Positions 27,127 through 36,511 of a DNA stretch of 64,000 nucleotides are shown here, one piece after another (the first letter of the stretch is position 1; each line of letters begins with the position of its first letter). The position numbers were made by a program, and so were the translations under genes. This DNA comes from Bacillota bacterium (lineage in GTDB: Bacteria; Bacillota; Clostridia; Lachnospirales; Lachnospiraceae). Below the pieces are notes generated by a model. It had not been told where the DNA came from. It saw only the letters and a program-made list of their open reading frames with translations, and searched no databases. The stretch spans positions 1-64,000 of the forward strand of contig JAEXNR010000046.1 of assembly GCA_023439505.1 (NCBI GenBank), read 5' to 3'.

Positions 27127-27828
27127 ATGGCTAAGATAAGAACATCGAAAAAAGAAAGAGAGAGAATCGGGCGGATCATTCAGGCGCTGAACAAGGAATA
27201 TCAGATGGAATACCGGTGCTTTTTAAACTATGAGACGCCTTGGCAGCTGTTAATTGCTACAATACTTAGTGCCCAGTGTACTGATGAAAGAGTGAATATT
27301 GTAACAAAGGATTTGTTCAGTAAGTATCCGGATCTGGAGTCTTTTGCCAATGCTGATCCTGCTGAGCTGGAAAAAGATATTCATTCCACCGGTTTTTATA
27401 AAAATAAAGCGAAGAATATTATCGCTTGTACCCGACGCCTCCTATATGAATATGATGGAAAGGTACCGGATCGTATAGATGATCTGACCAGCCTTGCCGG
27501 TGTTGGTAGAAAAACTGCAAATGTAATACGGGGAAATATTTATCATGAACCAAGCATTGTTGTGGATACCCATGTAAAGCGTATATCGAATCGTCTGGGA
27601 TTTACAAGTCAGGAAGATCCGGAGAAAATAGAGTATGAATTAATGGAACTTCTGCCCAAAGATCAGTGGATTTTATATAATATACAGATTATAACGCTTG
27701 GCAGAACCATCTGTACTGCCCGCAATCCAAAATGCAGCGAGTGTTTTCTTCAAATGGACTGCAAGTATCTGAAGGACTTAGAAAAGAAAGGAACAGTAAC
27801 GAAAAAAATAAATGAAAAAAATAAATGA
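27127..27828 (+). CDS. nth: Endonuclease III (DNA glycosylase/AP lyase)
   Basis: Base-excision repair enzyme removing oxidised pyrimidines. Visible are LLIATILSAQCTDERVN near the N-terminus, the helix-hairpin-helix LAGVGRKTANVI with the catalytic Lys, the catalytic Asp in VVDTHVKR, and the C-terminal 4Fe-4S loop C-x6-C-x2-C-x5-C (CTARNPKCSECFLQMDC). The 233-residue length is normal; the short Lys-rich tail is extra. The ribosome site is GAAAGG. Confidence 0.96.
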   Translation: MAKIRTSKKERERIGRIIQALNKEYQMEYRCFLNYETPWQLLIATILSAQCTDERVNIVTKDLFSKYPDLESFANADPAELEKDIHSTGFYKNKAKNIIACTRRLLYEYDGKVPDRIDDLTSLAGVGRKTANVIRGNIYHEPSIVVDTHVKRISNRLGFTSQEDPEKIEYELMELLPKDQWILYNIQIITLGRTICTARNPKCSECFLQMDCKYLKDLEKKGTVTKKINEKNK

Positions 27829-27960
27829 AGAAAATATATAATTAGACCTTGAAGGTTTCGTAAAAATGTCATAGAATAAAGGCTGCACTTGAAAATTGAT
27901 TCAATTCTGATTGTATATTTGGGATAACAAAAAAATCATACGGATATAATAAGGTATTGA

Positions 27961-28572
27961 TTAAGAATTTTTAGTCCTTAACAAATCGGCGGTAAGGGCT
28001 TCTTTATTCAATACAGTGGTACTTGCCAACGTAGCGATTAATTCGTTGATTTTATCTGCATTTCCCATAGCCAGGTAAACAGAGGCCAGCAAACGATAGG
28101 TATTACCAACATCCGTATGACTGGAGACAGCAAACTCCAGGATGCAGGCAGCCTGTGAAAACTGACCCAGTGAGAAGTAAAGTTCACCCCATTGGTTTAA
28201 GGTACGAACCAATAAGATATAGTTGTTATCGAATTCAGAGAGAACTTTCATATTTTGTGCCCCGTATTTTAATTTCAATTCGGTATTTGTAATACCGGTT
28301 AAATTCAGAATTTTTTGGTGGGACAAGGACAGAATCTTGTCTCTGCAGGAGTTAATGGCAAAATCCCTGTGATCCTCCATAGGCAAAGTTAACAGGGGAA
28401 CGGCAATGTAATCCAGATTAGAAATATCAGCCCGGCGTGTAAGATTTGCTTTATGTTCTGTTTCCCAGAAGATATCCTTGCGAGAATTTTCTATTCGCTT
28501 TGTTCTTCTTATCTCATATTGTAGCCAAAGGCAAAACAGGATAACGATACCGACCATACCAGGGATTCTCAT
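27961..28572 (-). CDS. Membrane-anchored TPR-like protein of unknown function
   Basis: A 203-residue protein with an N-terminal hydrophobic helix (about residues 5-20, GMVGIVILFCLWLQYEI) and a helical C-terminal half with TPR-like pairs: WGELYFSLGQFSQAACILEFAV and YRLLASVYLAMGNADKINELI. I do not recognise the family. It may be a membrane-tethered interaction platform. The ATG at 28572 follows an AGGTTG-type site, so it is supported mainly by its length and composition. Confidence 0.6.
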   Translation of the reverse strand: MRIPGMVGIVILFCLWLQYEIRRTKRIENSRKDIFWETEHKANLTRRADISNLDYIAVPLLTLPMEDHRDFAINSCRDKILSLSHQKILNLTGITNTELKLKYGAQNMKVLSEFDNNYILLVRTLNQWGELYFSLGQFSQAACILEFAVSSHTDVGNTYRLLASVYLAMGNADKINELIATLASTTVLNKEALTADLLRTKNS

Positions 28573-28678
28573 AGACTTTACAACCTTTCTTCCTTCTATA
28601 TAAATGTGGCAGAAGCATCATCTGCCGAGAAGGAGTGACTAACATATTTTTTATTATTATTAAAAAGAGGTGAATAAA

Positions 28679-28783
28679 ATGAATTTTCATAACAGTAAGT
28701 TTAAAAGAATTGTGTCAACCGTTATTATCGTTCTGGTTATTTTAGGAATGGTGGTACCTACAGTTCTGAGTTTGTTTTACTAA
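28679..28783 (+). CDS. Small single-pass membrane protein (34 aa)
   Basis: ATG at 28679 with AAGAGGTG about nine bases upstream. It encodes a basic N-terminus (MNFHNSKFKRIVS) and one hydrophobic helix (TVIIVLVILGMVVPTVLSLF). Size and layout recall the tiny Prli42-like membrane proteins of Firmicutes that dock the stressosome, but identity at that level cannot be claimed by eye. It stands alone between a minus-strand gene and the VanW gene. Confidence 0.6.
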   Translation: MNFHNSKFKRIVSTVIIVLVILGMVVPTVLSLFY

Positions 28784-28930
28784 ATATACATAAATTTAGC
28801 CGAGTTGTCAATGAACGAAAGATTATCTTGATAAATCCATGGTTTATGTTACAATAGGAAGAAGTTACATAAAAATACAGCAGATAATTTACGTGAATAT
28901 AGACAGAATCATTGAAAAGGAGGATGAATC

Positions 28931-30496
28931 ATGTATCAGAAAAAATTTATCTTACCCGCAATCATCATACTTTTTGTTTCCTTATTATGGTTTGGAAATA
29001 CCAATTATGCATCTGCCCAGGAGGCTGATAACACCATTTGTAAAGGTGTGTTTATAGATACCGTCGATGTAAGCGGTATGACAAGGAAGCAGGCACAAGA
29101 GGCGGTAGATAATTTTATAAAGGGATTACAGGAAAAAGGAATAGCAATTACCGTAGGCGATGATGTGGTATACGCGAAAGTTGGGGATTTAGATTATACC
29201 TATGAACCCAATGATGATATTGACCAGGCGCTTTCCCTGGGGACAGCCGGTAATTTGATTAAGAGATATAAGGATTTAAAGGACATTGAACAGGGAAAGG
29301 TTGTCTTCCCGTTATCCTTTAAAATAAATGAAGAAAAATTGGAAAAGCTGGTGAAAAAAAAGGCCGGCGCGTATAATATCAAGCCGGTAAATGCTAAATT
29401 TGCAAAAAAAGACGGTGCTTTTGTATTCACAGATGAAGTAGTTGGTAGTAAAGTGAATGTTGATCAGACTGCGGAAGCGATTAAGAATGTTCTGTTGAAT
29501 AACTGGAGCAGAACCGATATTGTTGTGAATGGTGTGATGGAGGATGATCTGCCAAAATACAGCAGAAAAGATCTGGAACAATGTACTGCATTATTGGGTT
29601 CTTATTCCACGGTATATACTGATTCTGCCGAAGGAAGAGCAGCCAATCTTGCCAATGGCGCCAGATTAATTAATAATACCCTTCTCTACCCGGGAGATGA
29701 ATTCTCAGGATATGAACATTTAAATCCCTTTACTGAGTCAAATGGATATTATGTTGCAGGTGCATATCTGGACGGCAAAGTTATCGATAGTGTGGGCGGA
29801 GGTGCCTGTCAGGTAACAACCACCCTTTACAATGCAGTATTGTTTGCCGAGTTGGAGGTTGTACAGCGTCAACCTCATTCTATGATTATCGGTTATGTTG
29901 ATTTATCAAGGGATGCGGCCATAGCAGGAACTTATAAGGATCTCAAATTTAAGAATAATACAAAAAGCCCTGTATTAATTGAAGCGTACACGGTTGGACG
30001 AAAGATAACCTTTAATATCTGGGGGCATGAAACAAGAGCTACAGATAACAGAACGATAGAATATGTTACAAAGGTAATCTCTAAGACAGATCCACCAAAG
30101 GACGTTATTACAAAGGACCCCACACAGCCAACGACCTATCGCAGGGTAACCCAGTCTGCTCATGTCGGTTACAGGGCAGAATTATATAAGGTTGTTTATG
30201 AAAATGGGAAAGAAGTCAGCAGAACGCTGGTAAATAAGAGCAGTTATAATGCCGCACCTGCTTATGTGACCGTAGGTACGAAGGAAGTAAAAAAGGAAGA
30301 TGATAAGCCAAAGCCAACAGATAAGCCCAAGGCGCCCAGCAAACCAAAGACCAATACGGACAAGCCTAAATCCGGGGAAGATGAGACAGCCGCTGATAAC
30401 AATGATATTGAAGACCAGTCATTAAATCAGAATCGGTCCAATCCGGAGGACCAGGTGCAGGGAGATTTTTATTGGGATCAGGATATACTGGATTGA
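28931..30496 (+). CDS. VanW-family cell-wall protein
   Basis: A 521-residue exported or membrane-anchored protein. It has an N-terminal signal/anchor (residues 4-27), a putative peptidoglycan-binding domain (about 30-200), a VanW domain (about 240-370, with YPGDEFSGYEHLNPFTESNG, VGGGACQVTTTLYNAVLFAE and RQPHSMIIGYVDLSRDA) and a Pro/Lys/Asp-rich hydrophilic C-terminus. VanW proteins are named from vancomycin clusters, but most are housekeeping envelope proteins of unknown biochemistry; nothing here suggests a resistance cluster. The start has AAGGAGG. Confidence 0.88.
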   Translation: MYQKKFILPAIIILFVSLLWFGNTNYASAQEADNTICKGVFIDTVDVSGMTRKQAQEAVDNFIKGLQEKGIAITVGDDVVYAKVGDLDYTYEPNDDIDQALSLGTAGNLIKRYKDLKDIEQGKVVFPLSFKINEEKLEKLVKKKAGAYNIKPVNAKFAKKDGAFVFTDEVVGSKVNVDQTAEAIKNVLLNNWSRTDIVVNGVMEDDLPKYSRKDLEQCTALLGSYSTVYTDSAEGRAANLANGARLINNTLLYPGDEFSGYEHLNPFTESNGYYVAGAYLDGKVIDSVGGGACQVTTTLYNAVLFAELEVVQRQPHSMIIGYVDLSRDAAIAGTYKDLKFKNNTKSPVLIEAYTVGRKITFNIWGHETRATDNRTIEYVTKVISKTDPPKDVITKDPTQPTTYRRVTQSAHVGYRAELYKVVYENGKEVSRTLVNKSSYNAAPAYVTVGTKEVKKEDDKPKPTDKPKAPSKPKTNTDKPKSGEDETAADNNDIEDQSLNQNRSNPEDQVQGDFYWDQDILD

Positions 30497-30523
30497 TGGT
30501 ACATTTAATTTTTGGAGAATAAA

Positions 30524-31507
30524 ATGAATATTGGAAAAATACCGGAGACGGCATTAAAAAGATCTGTATTAAAACAGATCAAGCATCGGCGGGAAGAAGT
30601 TCTGGTTGGACCGGGAGTGGGAGAAGACTGCAGCATACTTTCAATCGCAGAGGATGAAGTGTTAGTTCTTTCTACTGATCCTATCACCGGCACGGTGAAT
30701 GAGATTGGAACATTAGCCGTTCATATCACGGCCAATGATATCGCATCCAACGGGGCAGAGGTTATTGGTCTGATGCTGACCATTTTGTTGCCGGAACAAA
30801 CAGAGGAAGCAAATCTGCGTCAAATGATGGCAGATATTGAAGCGCAATGCAGTAAACTGAACATTGAGATTATCGGCGGACATACAGAAGTCACCAGGGC
30901 GGTACAACAACCGATTGTTACTGTGACCGGAGTAGGGAAACTGAAACGATCCAGAATGATTAAAACAGCAGGTGCCAGGCCCGGGCAGGAAATTGTTATG
31001 ACAAAATGGGCAGGACTTGAAGGGACTGCCATTATCGCTGCAGATAAGGAAAAGGAATTGTTAAGTCGGTATTCCCATAGTTTCATTGAAGAAGCCAGGA
31101 AAATGATAGATTATCTTTCTGTGATACCGGAATCAAAGATAGCCTCAGAATTCGGCGTGACATCCATGCATGATGTTACGGAAGGCGGCGTCTTCGGGGC
31201 ATTATGGGAGATTGGAGCGGCCTCCGGCGTCGGTCTGGAAGTCGACTTAAAGAAGATATTATTAAGACAGGAAACGGTTGAAATCTGTGAATTTTATGAC
31301 TTAAATCCATATCTGCTGATTTCCAGCGGTTGTATGTTAATGATAACGGACAGGGGGAATAAGCTGGTGGACTTGTTAAAAGGAGCAGGAATACCAGCAG
31401 CTGTGATCGGATATATAACAGACGGGAATGACAGAATTGTTATCAATGAAGAAGAACGAAGATTTCTGGAACCACCGAAAAGTGATGAACTGTATAAGGT
31501 CATTTAA
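30524..31507 (+). CDS. AIR synthase-related (HypE/PurM-like) ATP-binding protein
   Basis: A 327-residue PurM/HypE-superfamily protein. Visible are LVGPGVGEDCSILSI, LSTDPITGTVNEIG, AVHITANDIASNGAEVIGL and the C-terminal SMHDVTEGGVFGALWEI. The superfamily binds ATP and forms acyl-phosphate or iminophosphate intermediates. There is no hydrogenase cluster nearby and the HypE C-terminal Cys is absent, so a HypE role is unlikely. I choose the ATG at 30524 with TTGGAGAATAAA directly upstream rather than a TTG at 30512. The gene precedes an Lrp regulator and an aminotransferase. Confidence 0.8.
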   Translation: MNIGKIPETALKRSVLKQIKHRREEVLVGPGVGEDCSILSIAEDEVLVLSTDPITGTVNEIGTLAVHITANDIASNGAEVIGLMLTILLPEQTEEANLRQMMADIEAQCSKLNIEIIGGHTEVTRAVQQPIVTVTGVGKLKRSRMIKTAGARPGQEIVMTKWAGLEGTAIIAADKEKELLSRYSHSFIEEARKMIDYLSVIPESKIASEFGVTSMHDVTEGGVFGALWEIGAASGVGLEVDLKKILLRQETVEICEFYDLNPYLLISSGCMLMITDRGNKLVDLLKGAGIPAAVIGYITDGNDRIVINEEERRFLEPPKSDELYKVI

Positions 31508-31559
31508 ATAATTGAGACATAAAAATGACATGGTTTTTCAGGGGAAGAGAGGGATTTGA

Positions 31560-32042
31560 ATGAGAGAAAAAGTCCTGGCAGCAATTGATAAGAACAGTAA
31601 ATTATCAGCTGCAGATTTAGCAGTGATGCTTGGTTCGACGCAGGAAGAAATAACAGCCATCCTAAAAGAACTTGAGGAAGAAACTATTATCTGTGGATAT
31701 CCCACTTTAATTAATTGGGATAAGGTAAATTGCGAAAGAGTGACAGCGCTGATTGAAGTGAAGGTTACGCCTCAGAGAGGATTAGGTTTTGATAAAATTG
31801 CAGAGCGGATTTATCAATTTGATGAGGTGCAATCACTCTATCTTATGTCCGGCGGTTTTGATTTAACCGTGATCATAGAGGGAAAGACAATGAGAGAGGT
31901 TGCCAGCTTTGTATCTGAGAAATTGGCTCCTATGGAAGCTGTTCTAAGTACTGCGACCCATTTTGTGCTAAAAAAGTATAAGGAGCATGGACTCCCGCTT
32001 GTTCAGAAGAAACAAGATGAAAGGATGCTGATTACCCCTTGA
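31560..32042 (+). CDS. Lrp/AsnC-family transcriptional regulator
   Basis: A 160-residue protein with an N-terminal winged HTH (KNSKLSAADLAVMLGSTQEE and CGYPTLINWDKVN) and a C-terminal RAM ligand domain (VTPQRGLGFDKIAERIYQF, LMSGGFDLTVIIEG). It probably senses an amino acid and controls the overlapping aminotransferase gene. The start has GAGAGGG. Its TGA overlaps the TTG start of the next gene. Confidence 0.9.
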   Translation: MREKVLAAIDKNSKLSAADLAVMLGSTQEEITAILKELEEETIICGYPTLINWDKVNCERVTALIEVKVTPQRGLGFDKIAERIYQFDEVQSLYLMSGGFDLTVIIEGKTMREVASFVSEKLAPMEAVLSTATHFVLKKYKEHGLPLVQKKQDERMLITP

Positions 32043-33202
32043 GAAATCCATTGTCGAGAACAGTAACACAATTACCCCCTTCGGGGATTAGAAAGTTTTT
32101 TGATATCGTCAGTGAAATGAAAGACGCGATCTCACTTGGTGTGGGCGAACCGGATTTTGATACACCCTGGCATATCAGAGAAGAAGGTATTTACTCTCTG
32201 GAGAAGGGGAAAACCTTCTATACTTCGAATGCAGGTCTGGTTGAATTAAAGAAAGAAATCTGTAATTATCTGAAGAGAAGATTTGATCTTGAATATCAGT
32301 ATGATAAAGAAACCATTGTTACGGTAGGCGGAAGTGAAGCAATTGATATCGCACTTCGTGCCATGATCGAGCAGGGGGATGAGGTATTGATCCCACAGCC
32401 ATCTTACGTGTCCTACTATCCCTGTACCATACTGGCAGGAGGAGTTCCTGTCGTTATTGAACTTCAGGGTGAAAATGACTTTAAGTTAACCGGGAAACAA
32501 TTATTAAATGCCATTACGGAGAAAACAAAGGTTTTAATACTGCCCTATCCAAACAATCCGACGGGCTCTGTTATGGATTATCATGATTTAAAAGAAATCG
32601 TGGATATTATTATCCAAAGGGACATTTTTGTAATCTCTGATGAGATTTATTCGGAATTAAGCTATGGAGAAAAGCATGTCTCGATTGCATCATTTCCCGG
32701 ACTGAAAGAAAGAACTATTGTGATTAACGGCTTTTCAAAATCATATGCCATGACGGGATGGAGATTAGGTTATGCGGTAGGTCCGGCTATGATCATAGAG
32801 CAAATGATTAAAATTCACCAATTTGCCATTATGTGTGCACCTACCACAAGTCAGTATGCCGGTCTTGAAGCTGTTAAAAATGGGGATGCCGATGTGGAGA
32901 TGATGAGAGATGCATATGATAAGCGGCGCAGATACCTGGTACATGCACTAAGAAACATGGGATTAGAATGCTTTGAACCTTTTGGTGCTTTTTATGTCTT
33001 TCCTTGTATTAAAAGTCTGGGAATGACATCAGAGGAATTCGCAACGAATCTATTGAAGGAAGAGAAGGTTGCCGTTGTTCCGGGAACAGCGTTTGGTGAT
33101 TGCGGAGAAGGGTATCTGAGAATATCCTATGCCTACTCTATTGATAACTTAAAGATTGCCATTGAAAGAATGGAGCGGTTTGTTAAAAAATACAGAAAAT
33201 AA
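32039..33202 (+). CDS. PLP-dependent aminotransferase, class I/II
   Basis: A 387-residue fold type I aminotransferase of the aspartate/aromatic group. The PLP-binding Lys is K234 in NGFSKSYAMTGWRLGYAVG. PYPNNPTGSVMD and the phosphate-binding VGGSEAIDIALRA are conserved. I take the TTG at 32039, inside the stop of the Lrp gene (TTGA), because MRNPLSRTVTQLPPSGIRKF is where homologues begin; the next Met is 27 residues in. Coupling to the Lrp regulator suggests amino-acid-responsive expression. Substrate uncertain. Confidence 0.9.
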   Translation: MRNPLSRTVTQLPPSGIRKFFDIVSEMKDAISLGVGEPDFDTPWHIREEGIYSLEKGKTFYTSNAGLVELKKEICNYLKRRFDLEYQYDKETIVTVGGSEAIDIALRAMIEQGDEVLIPQPSYVSYYPCTILAGGVPVVIELQGENDFKLTGKQLLNAITEKTKVLILPYPNNPTGSVMDYHDLKEIVDIIIQRDIFVISDEIYSELSYGEKHVSIASFPGLKERTIVINGFSKSYAMTGWRLGYAVGPAMIIEQMIKIHQFAIMCAPTTSQYAGLEAVKNGDADVEMMRDAYDKRRRYLVHALRNMGLECFEPFGAFYVFPCIKSLGMTSEEFATNLLKEEKVAVVPGTAFGDCGEGYLRISYAYSIDNLKIAIERMERFVKKYRK

Positions 33203-33281
33203 AGATTTATTGTTTGAATTAGTTGAATTTTTGGATGTACATGTGATAAAATGGGGATAGGATACATAGGAGGTAAACGAA

Positions 33282-33752
33282 ATGGCCACAGTGAATGTAG
33301 ATCACATTAATCCGTTCTTAATGGCATCCGCTAAGATATTAAAAGATATGTGTATGATTGATGCTAAAGTTGAGAGACCAATTATTAAAAATCCGGTATT
33401 TCTGGAAAATACCATGGTTATCTTTATTGGTTTTACCGGAGCAATGAAAGGCCAGGTAATGATCGCCTTGGAACATAGAGTAGCCTGTGATATCGCATCA
33501 AAGATGATTATGATGCCGATTACAGAAATGGATGACTTCTCAAGAAGCGCGATCAGTGAGCTTGGTAATATGATACTCGGAAATACAGCAACTATTTTCT
33601 CGACAAAAGGAATCGCGATAGATATCACACCGCCAACGGTAGGTAATGGTACGATGACCATTACAAACAGCTTTGCAACAAATATTTGTGTACCGATGAC
33701 CTATGATACAGATAAAGTAATTGAAATTCATATCGCAATTAAAGGTGATTAA
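33282..33752 (+). CDS. cheX: CheX-type chemotaxis phosphatase
   Basis: A 156-residue CheC/CheX/FliY-superfamily protein that dephosphorylates CheY-P. The single catalytic helix carries the CheX signature SAISELGNMILGNTATIFS (E-x-x-N) near residues 91-109. It has one such motif, not the two of CheC. The ribosome site is AGGAGG. It stands alone and is closed by a terminator overlapping its stop codon. It supports a motile, chemotactic organism together with the receptor at 9871. Confidence 0.87.
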   Translation: MATVNVDHINPFLMASAKILKDMCMIDAKVERPIIKNPVFLENTMVIFIGFTGAMKGQVMIALEHRVACDIASKMIMMPITEMDDFSRSAISELGNMILGNTATIFSTKGIAIDITPPTVGNGTMTITNSFATNICVPMTYDTDKVIEIHIAIKGD

Positions 33753-33764
33753 TTCACCTTTTTT
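33741..33764 (+). terminator. Terminator overlapping the cheX stop
   Basis: An 8-bp stem aaaggtga / tcaccttt with a 5-base loop containing the cheX stop codon, then a T-run. Confidence 0.82.
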
Positions 33765-33808
33765 CTTTGTCCTATTCTATGCAAATTGATGATATAAAGT
33801 GAGGAAAC

Positions 33809-34306
33809 ATGATGAATATCGTTTTATTGGAACCCGAAATACCTGCAAATACCGGTAACATAGGACGAACCTGTGTGGCAACGGGGACGAAGCTGCATCT
33901 GATAGAACCTATGGGTTTTCGACTGAATGAGAAAGAGATTAAACGAGCCGGTCTGGATTACTGGAGCAAACTGGATATCGAGGTTTATGATAACTACCAG
34001 GATTTCTTGAATAAGAACCCCAACGCTAAGATTTATATGGCAACAACAAAGGCACAAAAATCCTATACGCATGTGGCATATGAGCCCGACTGCTATATTA
34101 TGTTTGGAAAGGAGAGTGCCGGTATTCCGGAGGATCTCTTATTGCGGAATAAGGAGAACTCCATTCGTATCCCTATGGTTGGTGAAATCAGATCATTAAA
34201 TCTGGGTAATTCGGTGGCTATTGTTCTCTATGAGGCGCTTCGCCAGAATAACTTTGAGGGGATGAAGCTGGAAGGGCAGCTCCATCATCATCACTGGGAT
34301 GAATAG
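33809..34306 (+). CDS. trmL: tRNA (cytidine(34)-2'-O)-methyltransferase
   Basis: A 165-residue SPOUT methyltransferase that 2'-O-methylates the wobble base of tRNA-Leu. Diagnostic are LLEPEIPANTGNIGRTC at the N-terminus, MFGKESAGIPEDLL and the trefoil-knot end IPMVGEIRSLNLGNSVAIVLYEALRQ. An ATG at 33812 is an alternative to 33809; both follow TGAGGAAAC. It is convergent with the histidine kinase gene five bases away. Confidence 0.94.
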   Translation: MMNIVLLEPEIPANTGNIGRTCVATGTKLHLIEPMGFRLNEKEIKRAGLDYWSKLDIEVYDNYQDFLNKNPNAKIYMATTKAQKSYTHVAYEPDCYIMFGKESAGIPEDLLLRNKENSIRIPMVGEIRSLNLGNSVAIVLYEALRQNNFEGMKLEGQLHHHHWDE

Positions 34307-34311
34307 GACCG

Positions 34312-35745
34312 CTACTCAGCAGTTTTTGTCAGGGAGAAGATGAATTCTGTTCCGACTCCTTCTGTGCTGATTACATTGATATTTTCGTTATGGGCCTGGA
34401 TGATTTCCTTTGTTATGGAAAGTCCAAGGCCTGTTCCTTTTTTATCTTTGCCCCTGGAAGTGTCAGTTTTATAAAAGCGATCCCAGACCTTTTTAATGGA
34501 ATCCTTTGGTATTCCGATGCCGTAATCCTTAACGGACACGAATACTTTGTCCCCTTTCTCTTCGGTTGAAACCTTAATTTTTGAATTGGTATTGCTAAAC
34601 TTAATTGCATTGTCGATCAGGTTATAAAGTACCTGCTGAATCTTTCCCATGTCGGCATTCACATAGATGGTTCTGGAAGAAAAGATCAGGTTTAATGTGA
34701 TCTTCTTATCACGGCATGCCCCTTCAAAGCTTTCTGACGTCTTCTTAATAATGTGATTTATATCAAAGCAAACAATATCCAGAAAGGTTCCATGGGATTC
34801 AAAGCTGTTTAATTCCAGAAGGCTGGAAGTCAGCTTATTAAGTCGTTCGGTCTCAAATAATATAATTTTCAAATACTTATCCTGTGCTTCATGAGGGATG
34901 GTACCATCCAGGATAGCTTCTGCATAACCTTTAATCGAAGTTAGCGGCGAACGAAAGTCATGAGAAATGTTGGCGACAAACTTCTTCTGGTAATCATCGA
35001 GCTTACTTAACTCTCCGGCCATGTAGGAGAGAGCGGCACCCAGCTCCCTATATTCGCCCGGTCCTTTTATATGCAGGGGATAGTTATAATTACCGGAACT
35101 GTAGGCCATAGCAGCTTTTGAAATCTTCTTTAAAGGAACAGAAGTAATATGATTGATGGACAGGAATAAAATTAACAGGATCGGCAGGAAAATCAGAAAG
35201 CAAATATTAACGATATCCAGATAGAGTGTGGTGTTTTCTTCAATACTGCTTAAGGAGGCCATCAAAACAATATGCCCTCTTGTCTGATAATCATAGGAGA
35301 TGGATTGAATTACACAGATATAAGGCTCACTTAAGATTCCTTTAAAATAAGTAAAGTCACTGTAATTCTTATCCAGGAATGCTGGGTCGATATCGTTTAA
35401 ATTAACATTAAGGGCGGTCTCAACGTCTGCAGAGTCAGCAATTACAATCCCGTCAGGATTTACAATCCAAACGCGAATGTTTAAAAATGTATGAATGGAC
35501 TTAAGCTGAGCGGATAAGGAATTCAACGTCATTGCTTCGCTGTAAAAGCTGGTCAGGTATTCCGTTCTTATTAGATTAGCCTCTTGATTCAGCAATTCAA
35601 ATTTACGCTGTTTCAGATGACGCTCCAGAAGGTGCATGCCATATGTATTTAGAAGGAAAAATATAATCAATGCAGAAAAGAGAAAATATACAATTAATCT
35701 GGACCATATGGTCTTCTTCATGACATGCACCCGCCTGTTTCTCAT
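34312..35745 (-). CDS. Two-component sensor histidine kinase
   Basis: A 477-residue membrane kinase. It has TM1 (about residues 15-33), an extracytoplasmic sensor, TM2 (about 185-203), HAMP, and a HisKA domain with the phospho-acceptor His in ANISHDFRSPLTSIKGYAEAI. The HATPase domain has N box LYNLIDNAIKFSN, G1 VKDYGIGIP and G2 GKDKKGTGLGLSI. Start at 35745; an in-frame ATG at 35721 is also possible. It lies 13 bases behind its response regulator in a mutS2-regulator-kinase operon. The signal is unknown. Confidence 0.92.
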   Translation of the reverse strand: MRNRRVHVMKKTIWSRLIVYFLFSALIIFFLLNTYGMHLLERHLKQRKFELLNQEANLIRTEYLTSFYSEAMTLNSLSAQLKSIHTFLNIRVWIVNPDGIVIADSADVETALNVNLNDIDPAFLDKNYSDFTYFKGILSEPYICVIQSISYDYQTRGHIVLMASLSSIEENTTLYLDIVNICFLIFLPILLILFLSINHITSVPLKKISKAAMAYSSGNYNYPLHIKGPGEYRELGAALSYMAGELSKLDDYQKKFVANISHDFRSPLTSIKGYAEAILDGTIPHEAQDKYLKIILFETERLNKLTSSLLELNSFESHGTFLDIVCFDINHIIKKTSESFEGACRDKKITLNLIFSSRTIYVNADMGKIQQVLYNLIDNAIKFSNTNSKIKVSTEEKGDKVFVSVKDYGIGIPKDSIKKVWDRFYKTDTSRGKDKKGTGLGLSITKEIIQAHNENINVISTEGVGTEFIFSLTKTAE

Positions 35746-35758
35746 TATTATTTCTTAC

Positions 35759-36481
35759 TTACCATTTCTTCGCGTTCTTCACCTCAAATTTATAACCGAT
35801 GCCCCAAACAGTAGCGAGACCCCAGTCATTATGATCCTTGATTTTCTCCCGTAACCGCTTGATATGGACATCCACGGTCCTGGTGTCGCCAAAATATTCA
35901 TACCCCCAGATATGATCCAAAAGCTGCTCTCTGGTAAAAACCTGATTGGGGTTGGAGGCTAAAAAGTATAATAGTTCCAGTTCCTTTGGCGGCATCTCAA
36001 TATTCTCGGAATAATATTGAACCGAATAATTACTCAAATTGATGACAAGATCCGTATAAGAGACATAGTCTCCGCTGGGTGCCGGGGTATCTTCTTCCGC
36101 TGCACTGCCGGGATGAAAGCGCCTTAAGACGGCTCTTACTCTGGCCACCAGCTCCTTGGAATCAAAAGGCTTAATGACATAATCATCCGCTCCCAGCTCA
36201 AGGCCGAGTACCTTATCAAATATTTCACCCTTTGCAGATAACATAATGATGGGAACTTTGGAAGTTTTTCGTATTTCACGGCAAACCTCATAACCATCGA
36301 TTCCCGGCAGCATGAGATCCAACAATACCAAATTAGGATGATAGGAATGAAACTGCTGGATGGCGGCTTCCCCATCATGAACGATCAGGGTATCAAAGCA
36401 TTCCTTGGTCAGATACAGGGAGATAAGTTCCGCGATATTTACATCATCGTCCACAATTAAGATTTTTTGCTTCGCTATCAT
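35759..36481 (-). CDS. OmpR/PhoB-family response regulator
   Basis: A 240-residue regulator. The receiver domain (residues 1-120) has acidic pocket IVDDDVN, phosphorylation site LVLLDLMLPGIDGYEV (Asp about 54), LSAKGE and switch Lys in YVIKPFDSKEL. The C-terminal winged helix has ELLYFLASNPNQVFTREQLLDHIWG and RTVDVHIKRLREKI. Partner of the downstream kinase. The target genes are unknown. It lies 30 bases behind mutS2, suggesting shared transcription. Confidence 0.94.
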   Translation of the reverse strand: MIAKQKILIVDDDVNIAELISLYLTKECFDTLIVHDGEAAIQQFHSYHPNLVLLDLMLPGIDGYEVCREIRKTSKVPIIMLSAKGEIFDKVLGLELGADDYVIKPFDSKELVARVRAVLRRFHPGSAAEEDTPAPSGDYVSYTDLVINLSNYSVQYYSENIEMPPKELELLYFLASNPNQVFTREQLLDHIWGYEYFGDTRTVDVHIKRLREKIKDHNDWGLATVWGIGYKFEVKNAKKW

Positions 36482-36511
36482 GAAGTACTCCTTTCAGAAT
36501 TAGATGATTCC

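Noticed and set aside
28931..30496. Vancomycin-resistance gene
   Set aside because: VanW domains are widespread in clostridial wall proteins, and no vanA/B/H/X genes are nearby.
30524..31507. Hydrogenase maturation protein HypE
   Set aside because: Superfamily match only; the C-terminal Cys motif and hyp neighbours are missing.
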